Shown: positions 48,694 through 59,600 of the stretch, in pieces
Layout of the letters: each line of letters opens with the position of its first letter
Position numbering within the stretch: the first letter of the stretch is position 1
From: Phytomonas francai
Taxonomy: Eukaryota; Euglenozoa; Kinetoplastea; Trypanosomatida; Trypanosomatidae
Assembly (NCBI GenBank): GCA_001766655.1
Contig: MJCC01000011.1
Span: forward strand, 246,017-310,016
DNA length: 64,000 nt
Direction: 5' to 3'
Position numbers and translations under genes: made by a program
Notes under the pieces: model-generated
Told to the model about the DNA's origin: nothing
Databases searched by the model: none
The model's input: only the letters and a program-made list of their open reading frames with translations

Positions 48694-51600
48694 ATGTTGC
48701 AATCACGAGAGGAAGTTCAACGGTCAAAGCCCCCTAGATCTGCCCGGACGCCTTCAAGTCGAAAGGATGGAGCTTCATTCTACCCTTTATATTCTTTTAA
48801 TCGTCTTGCATCGGATAGCCATATTCAGAGAACTAATTCTGTGGCCCATTCCTTGCAGGGTTCACCAACAGGTGCTGACTCTTTCGCCAATACCCAAGCG
48901 TTCCTCCATAGCTCTCCTTCATTCCGCGGTAGCTCGAAATTTTCTTCGTCGCTCCAGAATCAGGGGAATGCCATGAAGGTGTATGTTCGTGTACGGCCCT
49001 ATAGCGAGCGTGAGATTGCCCAGCAGAATATGCTACACCACAGCACCGTACGTATCGACACGGATGATCCGTGCATGATCACGCTGCTCGATCCAAGCCG
49101 TGACTTTCGCTCTGTGGCGACGTATAGCTTCACAAGATGCTTTTGGTCGGTCTTTGAGCGCAGTGCCGACAGCAACGCGAAGGTGAATCACGACATGAGC
49201 GAGCTGTGCGATACTGTCGATGCTTATCTGCGCTGCGGCCCGGGCATGCCTCGACGTCTCCAGAGGTCAGGTTCGTTTTCTGGGCGAGAAAATCTTACCT
49301 CTCCACACAGCTTTCGCGGTGGTGGGCTACACGAAAGGTCGTTCAATGGAATCAACACATTGATGTATGGCAGTTCTGGGTCGAACACCGTTCTCGTAGA
49401 CTCCAACGTCAGCCACCCGCCATATGCAAGCCAAGCCGAGGTGTATCAGTATGTTGGCCGTCCCATCCTCGAGAACGCCCTCGATGGATATAACGGATGC
49501 GTCTTTGCATACGGCCAGACGGGTAGCGGAAAGACCTTCACAATGCTTGGCTACACGTCGGACACCAACTTTCGAGCAAAGTCGAGAGACCAGAATAACA
49601 AAAGCACCGATGTTAGCAATGTGAGTGCAAGGAGTCGCATGGAGCTTTCCATTGGTTGCGATAGCGTCAGCGATAGTTCGCAGTCCCATTCTAAGAAGCC
49701 TCCATTGAAATATGCGGAGGACAAGGACGTGGTCAACAAACCTGGGGTTGATCCGATAGAGCTGCGAGGAATCATACCCCGTATCTGTGCAGATCTTTTT
49801 GAAATTTTACGTATTAAGCGGGAGAAGGACCCTTCGTGTTCCTATCGCGTTGAGGTCTCCTACTTTGAGATCTATCAAGACAAGTTCTACGATCTCATAC
49901 GTCCTCAGAAGAGCAGCGACCTCAAAATTCGGAATAACCCAACCGCCGGGCCCTTCGTGGACGGCCTTTGCTACAAGCTCGTCATGAACGAGGACGATGT
50001 TGCGGCGGTAGTTTTGAAGGGTATCCAGGAACGACACACCGCGGCGACCAAGTTCAACGACCACAGTAGCCGTGGCCACGCGATCCTGAGCTTCAATATC
50101 GTGCAGCTCTTCCTCGACGGCGGCGACACCCCAAGCAAGACACAGGGGAAGCTGAACCTTGTAGATTTGGCCGGATCGGAACGCGCCGGGCAGGCGGGGG
50201 TGGATCGCCCCGAGTACGACGAAGGCGTCAAAATCAACCAGTCCCTGACGGTGCTAGGGCGTGTCATCGATTGTTTGGCGGATCTCTCGCAGAACAAAAC
50301 GCTCGGAGTGCCCGTACCTTACCGTGACTCCAAGCTCACCCTTGTGTTGATGGACTCGATAGGTGGCAACAGCCAGACCTCGATGGTGGCCACGATCTCG
50401 CCGCACATGATGAACTACGAGGAGATGAAGCAGACCCTGCGCTACGCCTCGCGAGCGAAGCAGATCGTCAACCGGGCCGTTCGGAACGAGGACCCGCAGG
50501 TTGTCCTGGTCCGCGAGCTCCGCATTGAGGTAGAGAGGCTGCAGAGAATGTTGAAGGAGGCCGGTGCCTGCGGCTACACGCGGGAATACGTTCTTGACCT
50601 CGAACAGCAGGTGGCGACGCTTACGCAGAAGAACTCCAGCCAGGCGCTGATGCTGGCGACGTTGCGCGCGGAGCTTGAGCGTAAGGGTCTCCCAGGTCTG
50701 ACGTGTACGGAGAGCTCTGCGACGCCGATGCACTCTGGTCCCGCAAGTCTAGCTGTGGAAAGAGCAGGAGAGATAGTACTACAGGATTTTAATCACGCAC
50801 AAAAAGATTCTGCCGTCAGACAGGCCAACACGGAGCAAGAAGCCAGGGCGAGCGATGCGTGCCTCACCACATGTAGGAAGAAAATTGCGAAGCAAGAGAG
50901 AGAAATTGTCCGTTTTCGGGCAGCTGAGGTGATGTATCGTGACACAATCCATAACCTGTTCGAGCACACGATGGAAAAATCGAACATGGCCATGAGCTAC
51001 ATCAAAAAGAAGGAGATAATTATTCTTAATACCTGCTTGAATATGCTGCATCGAGCATACTCAGAGGCGTATGGAATTGAAAAGCGTATGAACTCTGAAC
51101 ATGAGCATCAGATAACTATTATAAACCGGGACTTTGAAAAGAAGCTAGAGACCCAGGTGAAGGAACTCCAAATGAAGTTACGTGAGACCGTTGAGGAGAG
51201 CGCACATCAACAGCAGCAGCTGATGGATAAACACAAGAAGGCCCTCGCGCAGATGGAAGAGCACATGCAGCGCAACCGTGCGATTTACGAAGAGAGCCGC
51301 AAGCGCATTGAAAATGAGAAAGAAGAGCTGCGCAACCAGAGCAATGCACAGCTTTCCAAAGAACGAGAGCAGCACCAGCAAGAGGTAAAACGCCTCCGGG
51401 CGAGCTTCGCAAACACTGTGCAGGTCTCTCAGCCGTCCACCAAGGAACTGCAGCAGGTACGCGAGCTGGATCGCCTGCGGCAAGAGATCGAACATCTGAA
51501 GCATACGAAGGAAGTAGATGTAGCACGTGTAAAGGACCAGCTTGAGAGTGAGCAATTGCGCCGCCAGTCGGAGCTTATTGAGAAGGATCGGCAACGCCAT

Positions 51601-52050
51601 AAACTCGAACTCGATATGGCGGATCTGCGTCGGAAATTTACAGCACTTGAGGTAGAAAAGGCAAAGAAACAACTCGAGTATGAAGAACATTTGTCTGTTG
51701 TTTTGCAGCGTCAAGACGATATCATTAACACCAGCAATACTGTTCTTAAGGATTGGGAGAGCAAGTCGGTTACTATGGAGGCAGACCTATGCCGGCTACA
51801 GAGGCTTGTGAATGACCAGGATTATCTGAACCTTCGGCAGCGGATGCGCAATTCGGCTTTTCAGAAGCGCATGAATTACGACCAGGCTCTGCAGTATGTA
51901 GAGGAGAAGCAGAGGCGCGATAGGCAGAAATTTTTAGAAATTGTGAGCAAAGCGAAAAAGGTGCAGGAAGAGCACGATGACAGCCTCCAACGTTATCAGG
52001 AGGAGGTGCAGCACTGGCTTCACCTCAAAAGCTCTGGCGAAGCATTGTAA
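48694..52050 (+). CDS. Kinesin with N-terminal motor
   Basis: A 1118-residue motor protein. After a ~90-residue disordered N-terminus, the motor runs from ~95 (MKVYVRVRPYSEREIAQ) to ~595. The P-loop FAYGQTGSGKT is near 274, switch I reads NDHSSRGHAIL, and switch II is LVDLAGSERAG. Switch I differs from the usual SSRSH by one Gly. An insert of ~60 residues, Ser- and Lys-rich, separates the P-loop helix from GIIPRICADLF, and another lies after the first strands (~155-225). The rest (~600-1115) is almost all coiled coil, so a dimer is expected. No pleckstrin, FHA or other tail domain is visible. The subfamily cannot be set by eye. The next gene is another kinesin with related motor features. A microtubule role in the flagellum or cell body is open. 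Confidence 0.9.
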   Translation: MLQSREEVQRSKPPRSARTPSSRKDGASFYPLYSFNRLASDSHIQRTNSVAHSLQGSPTGADSFANTQAFLHSSPSFRGSSKFSSSLQNQGNAMKVYVRVRPYSEREIAQQNMLHHSTVRIDTDDPCMITLLDPSRDFRSVATYSFTRCFWSVFERSADSNAKVNHDMSELCDTVDAYLRCGPGMPRRLQRSGSFSGRENLTSPHSFRGGGLHERSFNGINTLMYGSSGSNTVLVDSNVSHPPYASQAEVYQYVGRPILENALDGYNGCVFAYGQTGSGKTFTMLGYTSDTNFRAKSRDQNNKSTDVSNVSARSRMELSIGCDSVSDSSQSHSKKPPLKYAEDKDVVNKPGVDPIELRGIIPRICADLFEILRIKREKDPSCSYRVEVSYFEIYQDKFYDLIRPQKSSDLKIRNNPTAGPFVDGLCYKLVMNEDDVAAVVLKGIQERHTAATKFNDHSSRGHAILSFNIVQLFLDGGDTPSKTQGKLNLVDLAGSERAGQAGVDRPEYDEGVKINQSLTVLGRVIDCLADLSQNKTLGVPVPYRDSKLTLVLMDSIGGNSQTSMVATISPHMMNYEEMKQTLRYASRAKQIVNRAVRNEDPQVVLVRELRIEVERLQRMLKEAGACGYTREYVLDLEQQVATLTQKNSSQALMLATLRAELERKGLPGLTCTESSATPMHSGPASLAVERAGEIVLQDFNHAQKDSAVRQANTEQEARASDACLTTCRKKIAKQEREIVRFRAAEVMYRDTIHNLFEHTMEKSNMAMSYIKKKEIIILNTCLNMLHRAYSEAYGIEKRMNSEHEHQITIINRDFEKKLETQVKELQMKLRETVEESAHQQQQLMDKHKKALAQMEEHMQRNRAIYEESRKRIENEKEELRNQSNAQLSKEREQHQQEVKRLRASFANTVQVSQPSTKELQQVRELDRLRQEIEHLKHTKEVDVARVKDQLESEQLRRQSELIEKDRQRHKLELDMADLRRKFTALEVEKAKKQLEYEEHLSVVLQRQDDIINTSNTVLKDWESKSVTMEADLCRLQRLVNDQDYLNLRQRMRNSAFQKRMNYDQALQYVEEKQRRDRQKFLEIVSKAKKVQEEHDDSLQRYQEEVQHWLHLKSSGEAL

Positions 52051-53659
52051 CTATAGGCATCGCGCTTTTGCCATTTTAGATGCAGATAGGACTCTTTGTT
52101 GCAGTGGAAATACGCGGGTGCTAAGGGCCTATATAGAACCAATAAATAAAAAAATGAACATTTGACACTAGCTCAGCGAGCGACATGTAGTCTCTTGGCT
52201 TCTGTCTGAAATTTAAACGATGTAGGAGCTCATTTACGTTTTTAACATTTTTCCAACTTTCGACATATTCTCTACACTTTTTTTCTAGGCTAAAATTCGT
52301 GCCCCTTCCCCCCTTCCCCCTACACACGAACTAAAAAGAGAAGTAACATCTTAATTGGAAAACTTGACAAAGAAACATGACATGGAAGGTTTTCTATTTA
52401 GACTAGCTCTGTGAAACTCTGATGCCATATGCACTTCACTTTTAGCTGTAGGAGAGAGAACATGTTAGTGATTAGCACAAGGAAAACAAGAATATTCAGG
52501 CTTAAAAGTGAGGATATAGGCAGATCAATAGCCCCGTTATTGTTGTCTAGACCGACATTAGCAGAGATGTCTGTATGTGTGTAGAGAAGGGGAAGGGGAG
52601 TGTTTTATATCATGTGAAATCGCCAGCATGCAATTCGATTGCATGGGGATCACTGTCTCTTGCATTTTTTTTTAAAAGATACCGGGAGAAGGGTATGGAT
52701 TGCATCGGGGTCGTTATGTAAGCAACTAGAAGCCGGCAGCAGAATAAAGTAGTTCCTCAAAAGTCTCTGGAGGATTGCGGCTAGTAATGGTGAATAATTT
52801 TCTTTTCCACGTGCAAAAAGGGATTCAATCAAAGATGCATATGTAAAAGGGGTCTGTGTTGCTGGCTAAATAGATAATAATAAAAGCAATCTTTTATCTT
52901 CTCTACTTGACCAGCATGGTCTTTGGCTAGTAAAAACATATATATTCATTACCGTTCTTTTTCAATTTAACATATCCACGCTGCTATCCGATTCGATACA
53001 AAGTACTGTACGTTTCTATTAATGATTGAATCATTCTAGGAGGAAATTCAGCTCAAGTCAACTAAAGTCAGATGCATGCAACATGCCTAAATGCACAAAT
53101 ATAAACCTTTTCTACGTTTCTTATCTTTTTGTCTCTATTCGCCTTCATTGCTAGCAATAGACTTTATCATTTTTCCTATTTAAGGGGAGCTTCAAAGAAT
53201 TTTTCTTTTAAAAGATCCAAACGACATATTAATCTAGCCTTTTTTTTTTTTTTGCTTAAATCCTTCTCTTTGCTTATTTCTTTCGCGTTATCCTCCAGTC
53301 CTTTACTTGGTTGAGAGACCGTTAGGATAAGATTATATACATCAAAGAAAAAATAAAGAGGGATTAGAAATTTTAATTTGCCTTTTTTCACTGCTATTTT
53401 CTTAGGGGTATACTCTCCCTATTGGTTTGATTACGTAGCTGAATATATATATTTCAGGTGTAGGTTGCTTTCTATTACCTAAATCGGGAAGATTGTTTAC
53501 AGTGACAAGTACGCAAGGGATTGCTTTTTTTCAACGCATTGTACTATATTTTTGCAATTATCGTTAAAGAAGAAAAAGGAAGGGTAGACCATATTACTAC
53601 ACTTTCTTCTGCGAGAGTCATCGTCAAAGCAGTGACAAAGTACGATTTAAAGTTTGAGT
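52051..53659. other. Longest intergenic spacer, between the two kinesins
   Basis: About 1.6 kb. It contains a T-run at about 53240-53253, pyrimidine tracts near 53520-53535 and 53600-53612, and no frame with protein-like composition. I looked for remnants of kinesin sequence and for tRNA-like ends and saw none. Confidence 0.5.
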
Positions 53660-56600
53660 ATGTCGCTTAAACTTAACCCCAGGTCACATTTAAGGCCCAG
53701 CTCAGCTACTACGAAAGCTTCGCTCTTCACAGCTTCTGTAGGAAAGGCAAATGCTAGATACCTTCCTGCCTTTTCACCATCTGCTTCTCTTATCAGCACT
53801 GACGATACCTCAACTATTACAGCAGATTTTCACCAGTTGGGAATCAAGAAGGATAGTCTGAAAGATAGCTCGGAAGCCTGTGCGACGAAGGTATTCGTAC
53901 GCGTTCGCCCCTTCATGCAACGAGAAATTGGAAAGCCCACACCGGATGGGAACGCCTCTTCTTGTGTATCTGAGAGCCCCATGGAGTTTACGAGTGTCGT
54001 CCGTGTGGATAAACGGTGTCCCTCACACATCACAACTCTCGACCCACATAGGAACTTTACCCCGAAGGACACCTACGTGTTTGAGTATTGCTTTGATTCA
54101 TCTATGAATTGCGACAGGGCACTTGAAGAAATCGAGGGGAGAAACATATCCCCACAGGAGATTGAGAATTCTACGCAGGATCAGGCTTTTGTGTATGCTT
54201 CTGTTGGACAGCCTGTGCTGCAGAACGTCCTGGAGGGTTACAATGGCTGTGTGTTTGCTTATGGGCAAACTGGCAGCGGGAAGACCTACACAATGCTGGG
54301 GCCTCCCACGTGGGCTCGAACGGCCGAGTCGGCTAGGACCCCGCCTCAACCGTGGCATACCCCCCACAAAGCTACTGGCGTGGTGGTTGGTGAGCTGCAG
54401 AGGTTTAAAAAAGAGAGTATACCCTTGTCCCGCGGTGGAGGGGGCGAGTTTAGCTCACTGGGGGTGGCGCCTATCCCACAGTTTCCTTCGAGTTTGCACG
54501 CGAAAGTTTCTACTGTTTACTCTGTAGAGGGGATCATACCGCGGCTCTTGACACAGCTATTCCATGATTTGCACAAAAAGCACCAGATGGATAACACCCA
54601 CTCCTTTCGTGTTGAGATTGAGTACTTCGAAATATATAATGAAAAGGTCATCAACTTGTTGAGTACAGAGACGCAAAACGTCGAGCTTCGTGTGCGTAAT
54701 TCCCCAAGGGGCCCTTACGTGGATGGACTTCAGGCTACACATGTAGAGGACATTGAAAGTGTTTTTCAATGCCTTCAGTACGGCAATGCGGCGCGACACA
54801 GTGCGGCCACTAAGTTCAACGACCACAGCAGTCGCAGCCACGCGATCCTGACTCTGCATCTTATTCAGATGAATATATCCGGTGACGATGCTCGCTCACG
54901 CTTGTATAGCAAGATTAACTTAGTAGATCTGGCAGGGTCTGAACGGACCGGTGCAACTGGCGTAATGGGTAAACATTTCGTTGAGTCCACCAGGATCAAT
55001 TTATCTCTCACAGTGCTTGGGAGGGTTATCGATGCCCTGGCAGATCTCTCACAGGGTAAACAAGGGATCTTCTGTCCGTATCGCGACTCTAACCTTACTT
55101 GGCTGCTGCGAGATTCCCTCGGTGGAAATAGCAAGACAACGATGATTGCGACCGTCTCCCCACACTCCTCGAGCTTCGAGGAGACCTGCCAGACGCTGCG
55201 TTACTCATCACGAGCAAAGCTGATTGTTACAAAGGCCATCGTGAACGAGGATCCTCAGCAGCGGCTTATCAAACAACTTAACATGGAAGTTCAGCGCCTG
55301 CGGCGCCTGGTGGAGGGTGAGGAGGATAAAGCCAAAAACGATTACATAGATGAGCTGCGAGACCGAGTTGTCTCGTTAGAGGCAGAGCTGAGTGAAAAGA
55401 AGACACAACTTGATCGAGCTGAGTCGGAAATTGACTTGCTGCGCACCTCCATGGAAGCCTCTAAGAAGGCAATGTCTCTCAGTAGCAGTGTTACACTTAG
55501 CACAGCCGATGCCAACACAACCAAGGGCCTGATTACTGCACTAAGATCTAGCATTGAGAAGTTAGAAGAGGAAAATTTGAGGCTATTGTTGACCGAGACG
55601 GAGCTAAAGACCTGTAAGGACGAAAGGTTGCAGTTGGAAAGGCGTCTGGCGCAAATCTGTAAAAGCGCAGAGAGAGAGTCAAAGTCGTTGCAGTCAAACA
55701 TTCGGCGTTTGGAAAGGGAGAATCGTAAACTTGAAGCTGAGAAAGCAAAGTTTTCCAACCTCAATGCTGACTTGCAGGCATTTGAGGAGCGTGAGGCCGA
55801 GCTGATTGCACGTATCCAGAAACTAGAACAAGAGAATGGGTATTTACCGTCTGAGAAGCGGTCCACCACATCGGCCCCTGTTAAATCACTAGATCTCAGT
55901 GATAAAGCGAAAAGTAAGCTTCAACTGATGGGCCTTTTCCCAGATCAATTCGACTCTTTAATTTCTGCCTCTGATGTTCACAATGATGGGACCCTACCTA
56001 CAAAGGTAGATTCCCTAGTGGAATTCCTCGTCGAGCTTGCCTTTAAGGCGCGAATGGAATCTAGCAATATTCAGAACCTCAATGCCCCGTCTTCGGAACA
56101 AAAGAACACGGCAAATACCACAACAGTCATTGTTAAAAAAGAAAAAAGAAATACAAAGTCTAAGCCGTCTAGTGGAGAGGATTCAAGGATTCCAGAAAAT
56201 GTTATGGAGGGTGGCACATGCGAAACGCAGGATGTTTGTGGGAAGCTCACTCCTCCGTGTAAAAGAAAAGGAACATCAAGGACGCAAGCAGATCCGAAAA
56301 AAGTGTTGGTGCCAACTTTATCGATGCGCATGCCTGCGGTGAAAGATCGCAAGAAGGATTTCAAACACCGTGTAGTTCCCAAGACTGAAGAGCTCTGTAA
56401 TAACCAGCCTGAGGTTGAAAAGTTCAAAGGTGATTTAAAGTCTAGTTCAAAACAGCACAACAACAATGAAATGTCACTCACTGGAATGCTGGATAGCGCT
56501 ATCGATCAACAGGAGACATATCTACAGAATGAAAAACTACTGCTCAAGGATGTCATACACTCACTAATATCTCTTATTGACAACATGAAGAGCTTAACTG

Positions 56601-59600
56601 TGAAGAAGGGGGATAAGCTCACGGAGGGGAGCGACGAGATTCCTCGCGTTATTGACTTGCTTAAGGATAGACTTGCACTACTGCAGGCTACACGAAATAT
56701 TCCAAAGGAAGCCCGTCGAAGCAAGGGCGCATCCGAAGATTTTCACGGGCAGGACCTAAAGGAAGACTCAACTACTCGGCATGAGTCAATGAGCTCCTTT
56801 GAAACACCAGCAGATGATGTTGTTCATCAGAAACAAAGTGTGCACTCAAACATGAGTACGCAAGGGACTTCAGCTGAGAAATTCAGGGGTTCTGAAGAGA
56901 TGTGCGATAACCAACACGTATCCAAGGTGCAACTATCGCACACTATTGAAGAACTTACCACCACTTCTTCTCATATCCCTTACGAAAAAGTGAAAATGAA
57001 GCAGGAAATCGACGCGTTACTACTAAAATATAGTGAACTATGGTGTTCTGGGTATTCCCTTTACCAGGAACACACCGAAAACCTGATGATGGCGTTGACT
57101 GAAGCAAGCGGAACCCTAATTCAGGGTCTGACAAAAGTACAATTGGAGTCAACAGACGAGCTCATTCATATGAAATCCAAGGTGGAAAAGCTGCATCTTG
57201 AACTCGACCGGGTACGCGAACTCAATGAGAAGGAACTGGTAAAACTAAAGGAAATACACTCCATGGCCTTGTCAAATGCGTCCGAAAGGGTACAGTTAGC
57301 CTCAGTTAAGTGCGCCCAGCTTCAAGAACAAGTTAATTGCATGGAAACTGACCGAAAATCTTTCGAAGCGCATCATGCACAGTCAGTGAAAGACCTTCAA
57401 GATAGATTAGAGTGCACTAAAGAGCATCAGCAGAATCTAGAGCTCGCTCTTACGCGTGCTACAGAGGAGAGTCGGGTGCTCCGCGAGCACATCCGGCGGG
57501 AAGAGCCTACACATTATCAAGAGGTACAGGAGATCACCACAAGGGTGGAAATCCTTTCGGAGGAATCGTTAGAGGCCCTGGCGTTGGCCACCACTCATAT
57601 CAAGTTAGCTTCGAGTCTGGAGTTAGAGGCTCTCCGGAGGCAGTTAGACAATGCGTCTTGCGAGCACGAGGAGCGCGAGAAGTCTTTACAGGAACAATTT
57701 GGTCTGCTTCAGAAGCGGCTTGACGAAGCTGTGAATCAGAAGGAGAATATTCAAAAGCAACAGCAACAATTAGTGACACGATTGAATTTACTTTCCAATG
57801 AGAAAGCTACGCTTTCTACCCAAGCGATAAAGATGCGCGAAGAGTTTGAGGAGCTGAATGTTGGCCACAGGGCAGCAATCGAACTCCTAGAGAAGGAAAA
57901 GGATCAGCTGCAGCTAACTAAACAGTCCGAGGTCGACTCCTTGAAAACTGAATCGAAGCAGTTGCATGAGGCTTACGCTGAAATTGTAGAATCAATGAAG
58001 CAAAAACAAACCACTCTTGAGTCCTTCGAGAGGACTCTCCGGGAAAGGGAAGACGAGTTCCAGAAGGTTCAGCAGCAGCTCGAGGAGGTTGCGCAAGCAA
58101 GAGAGGGAGAACAGGCTCTTTTAGCGAGCCTAAAGAACTCCCAGGTGGAAAGGCAACAATTGGCATCAGAATTATCCGATATCAAGGCAATGATGGATGC
58201 TTATAAAAAAGAGTCTCTGTACATCCAAGAGGGAATGCAAGAGCACATTGACGACCTCTCAAAGAAACTGAAGGCGGCTCAGAACAATGTCGAGATTTTG
58301 GAGTTTGATATGGAAACGAAGAGTATGCGGAGTGAACAAGTCGTGACAGAACTGCAAGACTCCGTCAATAAACTACATGAGAAACTCCAGCACGCGGATT
58401 CTAATATTCAAGAAAAAGAGAGGATAATACATGGTAACTCAAAGGAGCTCTCAAGACTTAGTGAACTCGTCGAGGCACTCGAAAAGCGTCATTGTATACA
58501 GGAGCAAGAAAAGAAAGCTTTAGCCGCAGATATTACCCATTTGAAGGGCACATTAGATCAAGAAGCCCGTCACCACCTCGAGGTCTTGGCTACAAAGAAT
58601 GCTGAGCTTGCACAGCTACAGAACACACTTCAGAGTATTCAGGAGGAAAATGAGAGAAGGGAGGAAGCTCTTAGAAAAGAGGTCAATGTGACTCAAGCCT
58701 CCCTGAATACCGCAACAGAGACCCTAAAGGCTAAGGAGAGAGAGTTTCAGTCTTTACAGCGGGACATACAATTGAGCAAAGCAGCCATTGCCACCCTTGA
58801 AGCCAAGGAACAGGGGTTGCACAACAAACTTCGACTTCAAATCGGTCGAAGCATCCAGATCGTGTCAGATAGAGACGAGCAAATTGCCGTTCTCCAGGAG
58901 GAAAGACGAGCGGCCCGTGAAACTATCACGCATCTTGAGGAGAAACTTAAGGCCACGGTTGATGACAAAAAAAAACTTTTTGAGCAGCATATCAAGCAGA
59001 AAGGCGAGTGTGAGAGACAATCAAAGCAACTCATAAAATCTTGTCTAGATTTGGGAGAACTAAAGAGGAAGATTTCTGAAAAAGATGAAAATCTTATGCA
59101 ACTGAGAGAGCGTCTGGGAAACGAAGTAAATGAAAAAGGCATAAAGTTGAGAGAAGTACGGGCAACACTACAAAACCAACAGTCAGCCTTTGAAAAAAAG
59201 ATTTCACAACTGGAGGACATCGTCAAGGAAAAGGATTTAGAGTTGTCGCAGTTGAACCATGATAAAATAGAAGCAGCGACAGATATGCGCGTTCTACAGG
59301 AGGAATATGGAAAAATGGAAAATGAATTCAAAGTTTGTGCAAGTCAACTTCAGTACACTGATAAGGCTTTTACACAATACCAATTCTTCATGAACCAGAT
59401 GGAGACATTCTTTGATGTCAAGGTAAATTATATCATGGATGCGTTAAACGAGGAGGTTTTGGACAGTGTGAAAGTTAATAAGCGCCTCCAATTTGAGTTG
59501 GATCGAGCCTTACAAGAATCTACACACACCGCAAACAAATTCACAAGCCTTAAGAATGCTCTGCTAGAGGAGAAATCCGCACATACAACTAAGCTGGGTG

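Noticed and set aside
52051..53659. Possible hidden gene or RNA in the 1.6 kb spacer between the kinesins
   Set aside because: I found no protein-like frame and no tRNA-like T-loop or acceptor. The length may reflect UTRs, though short snoRNAs cannot be excluded by eye.
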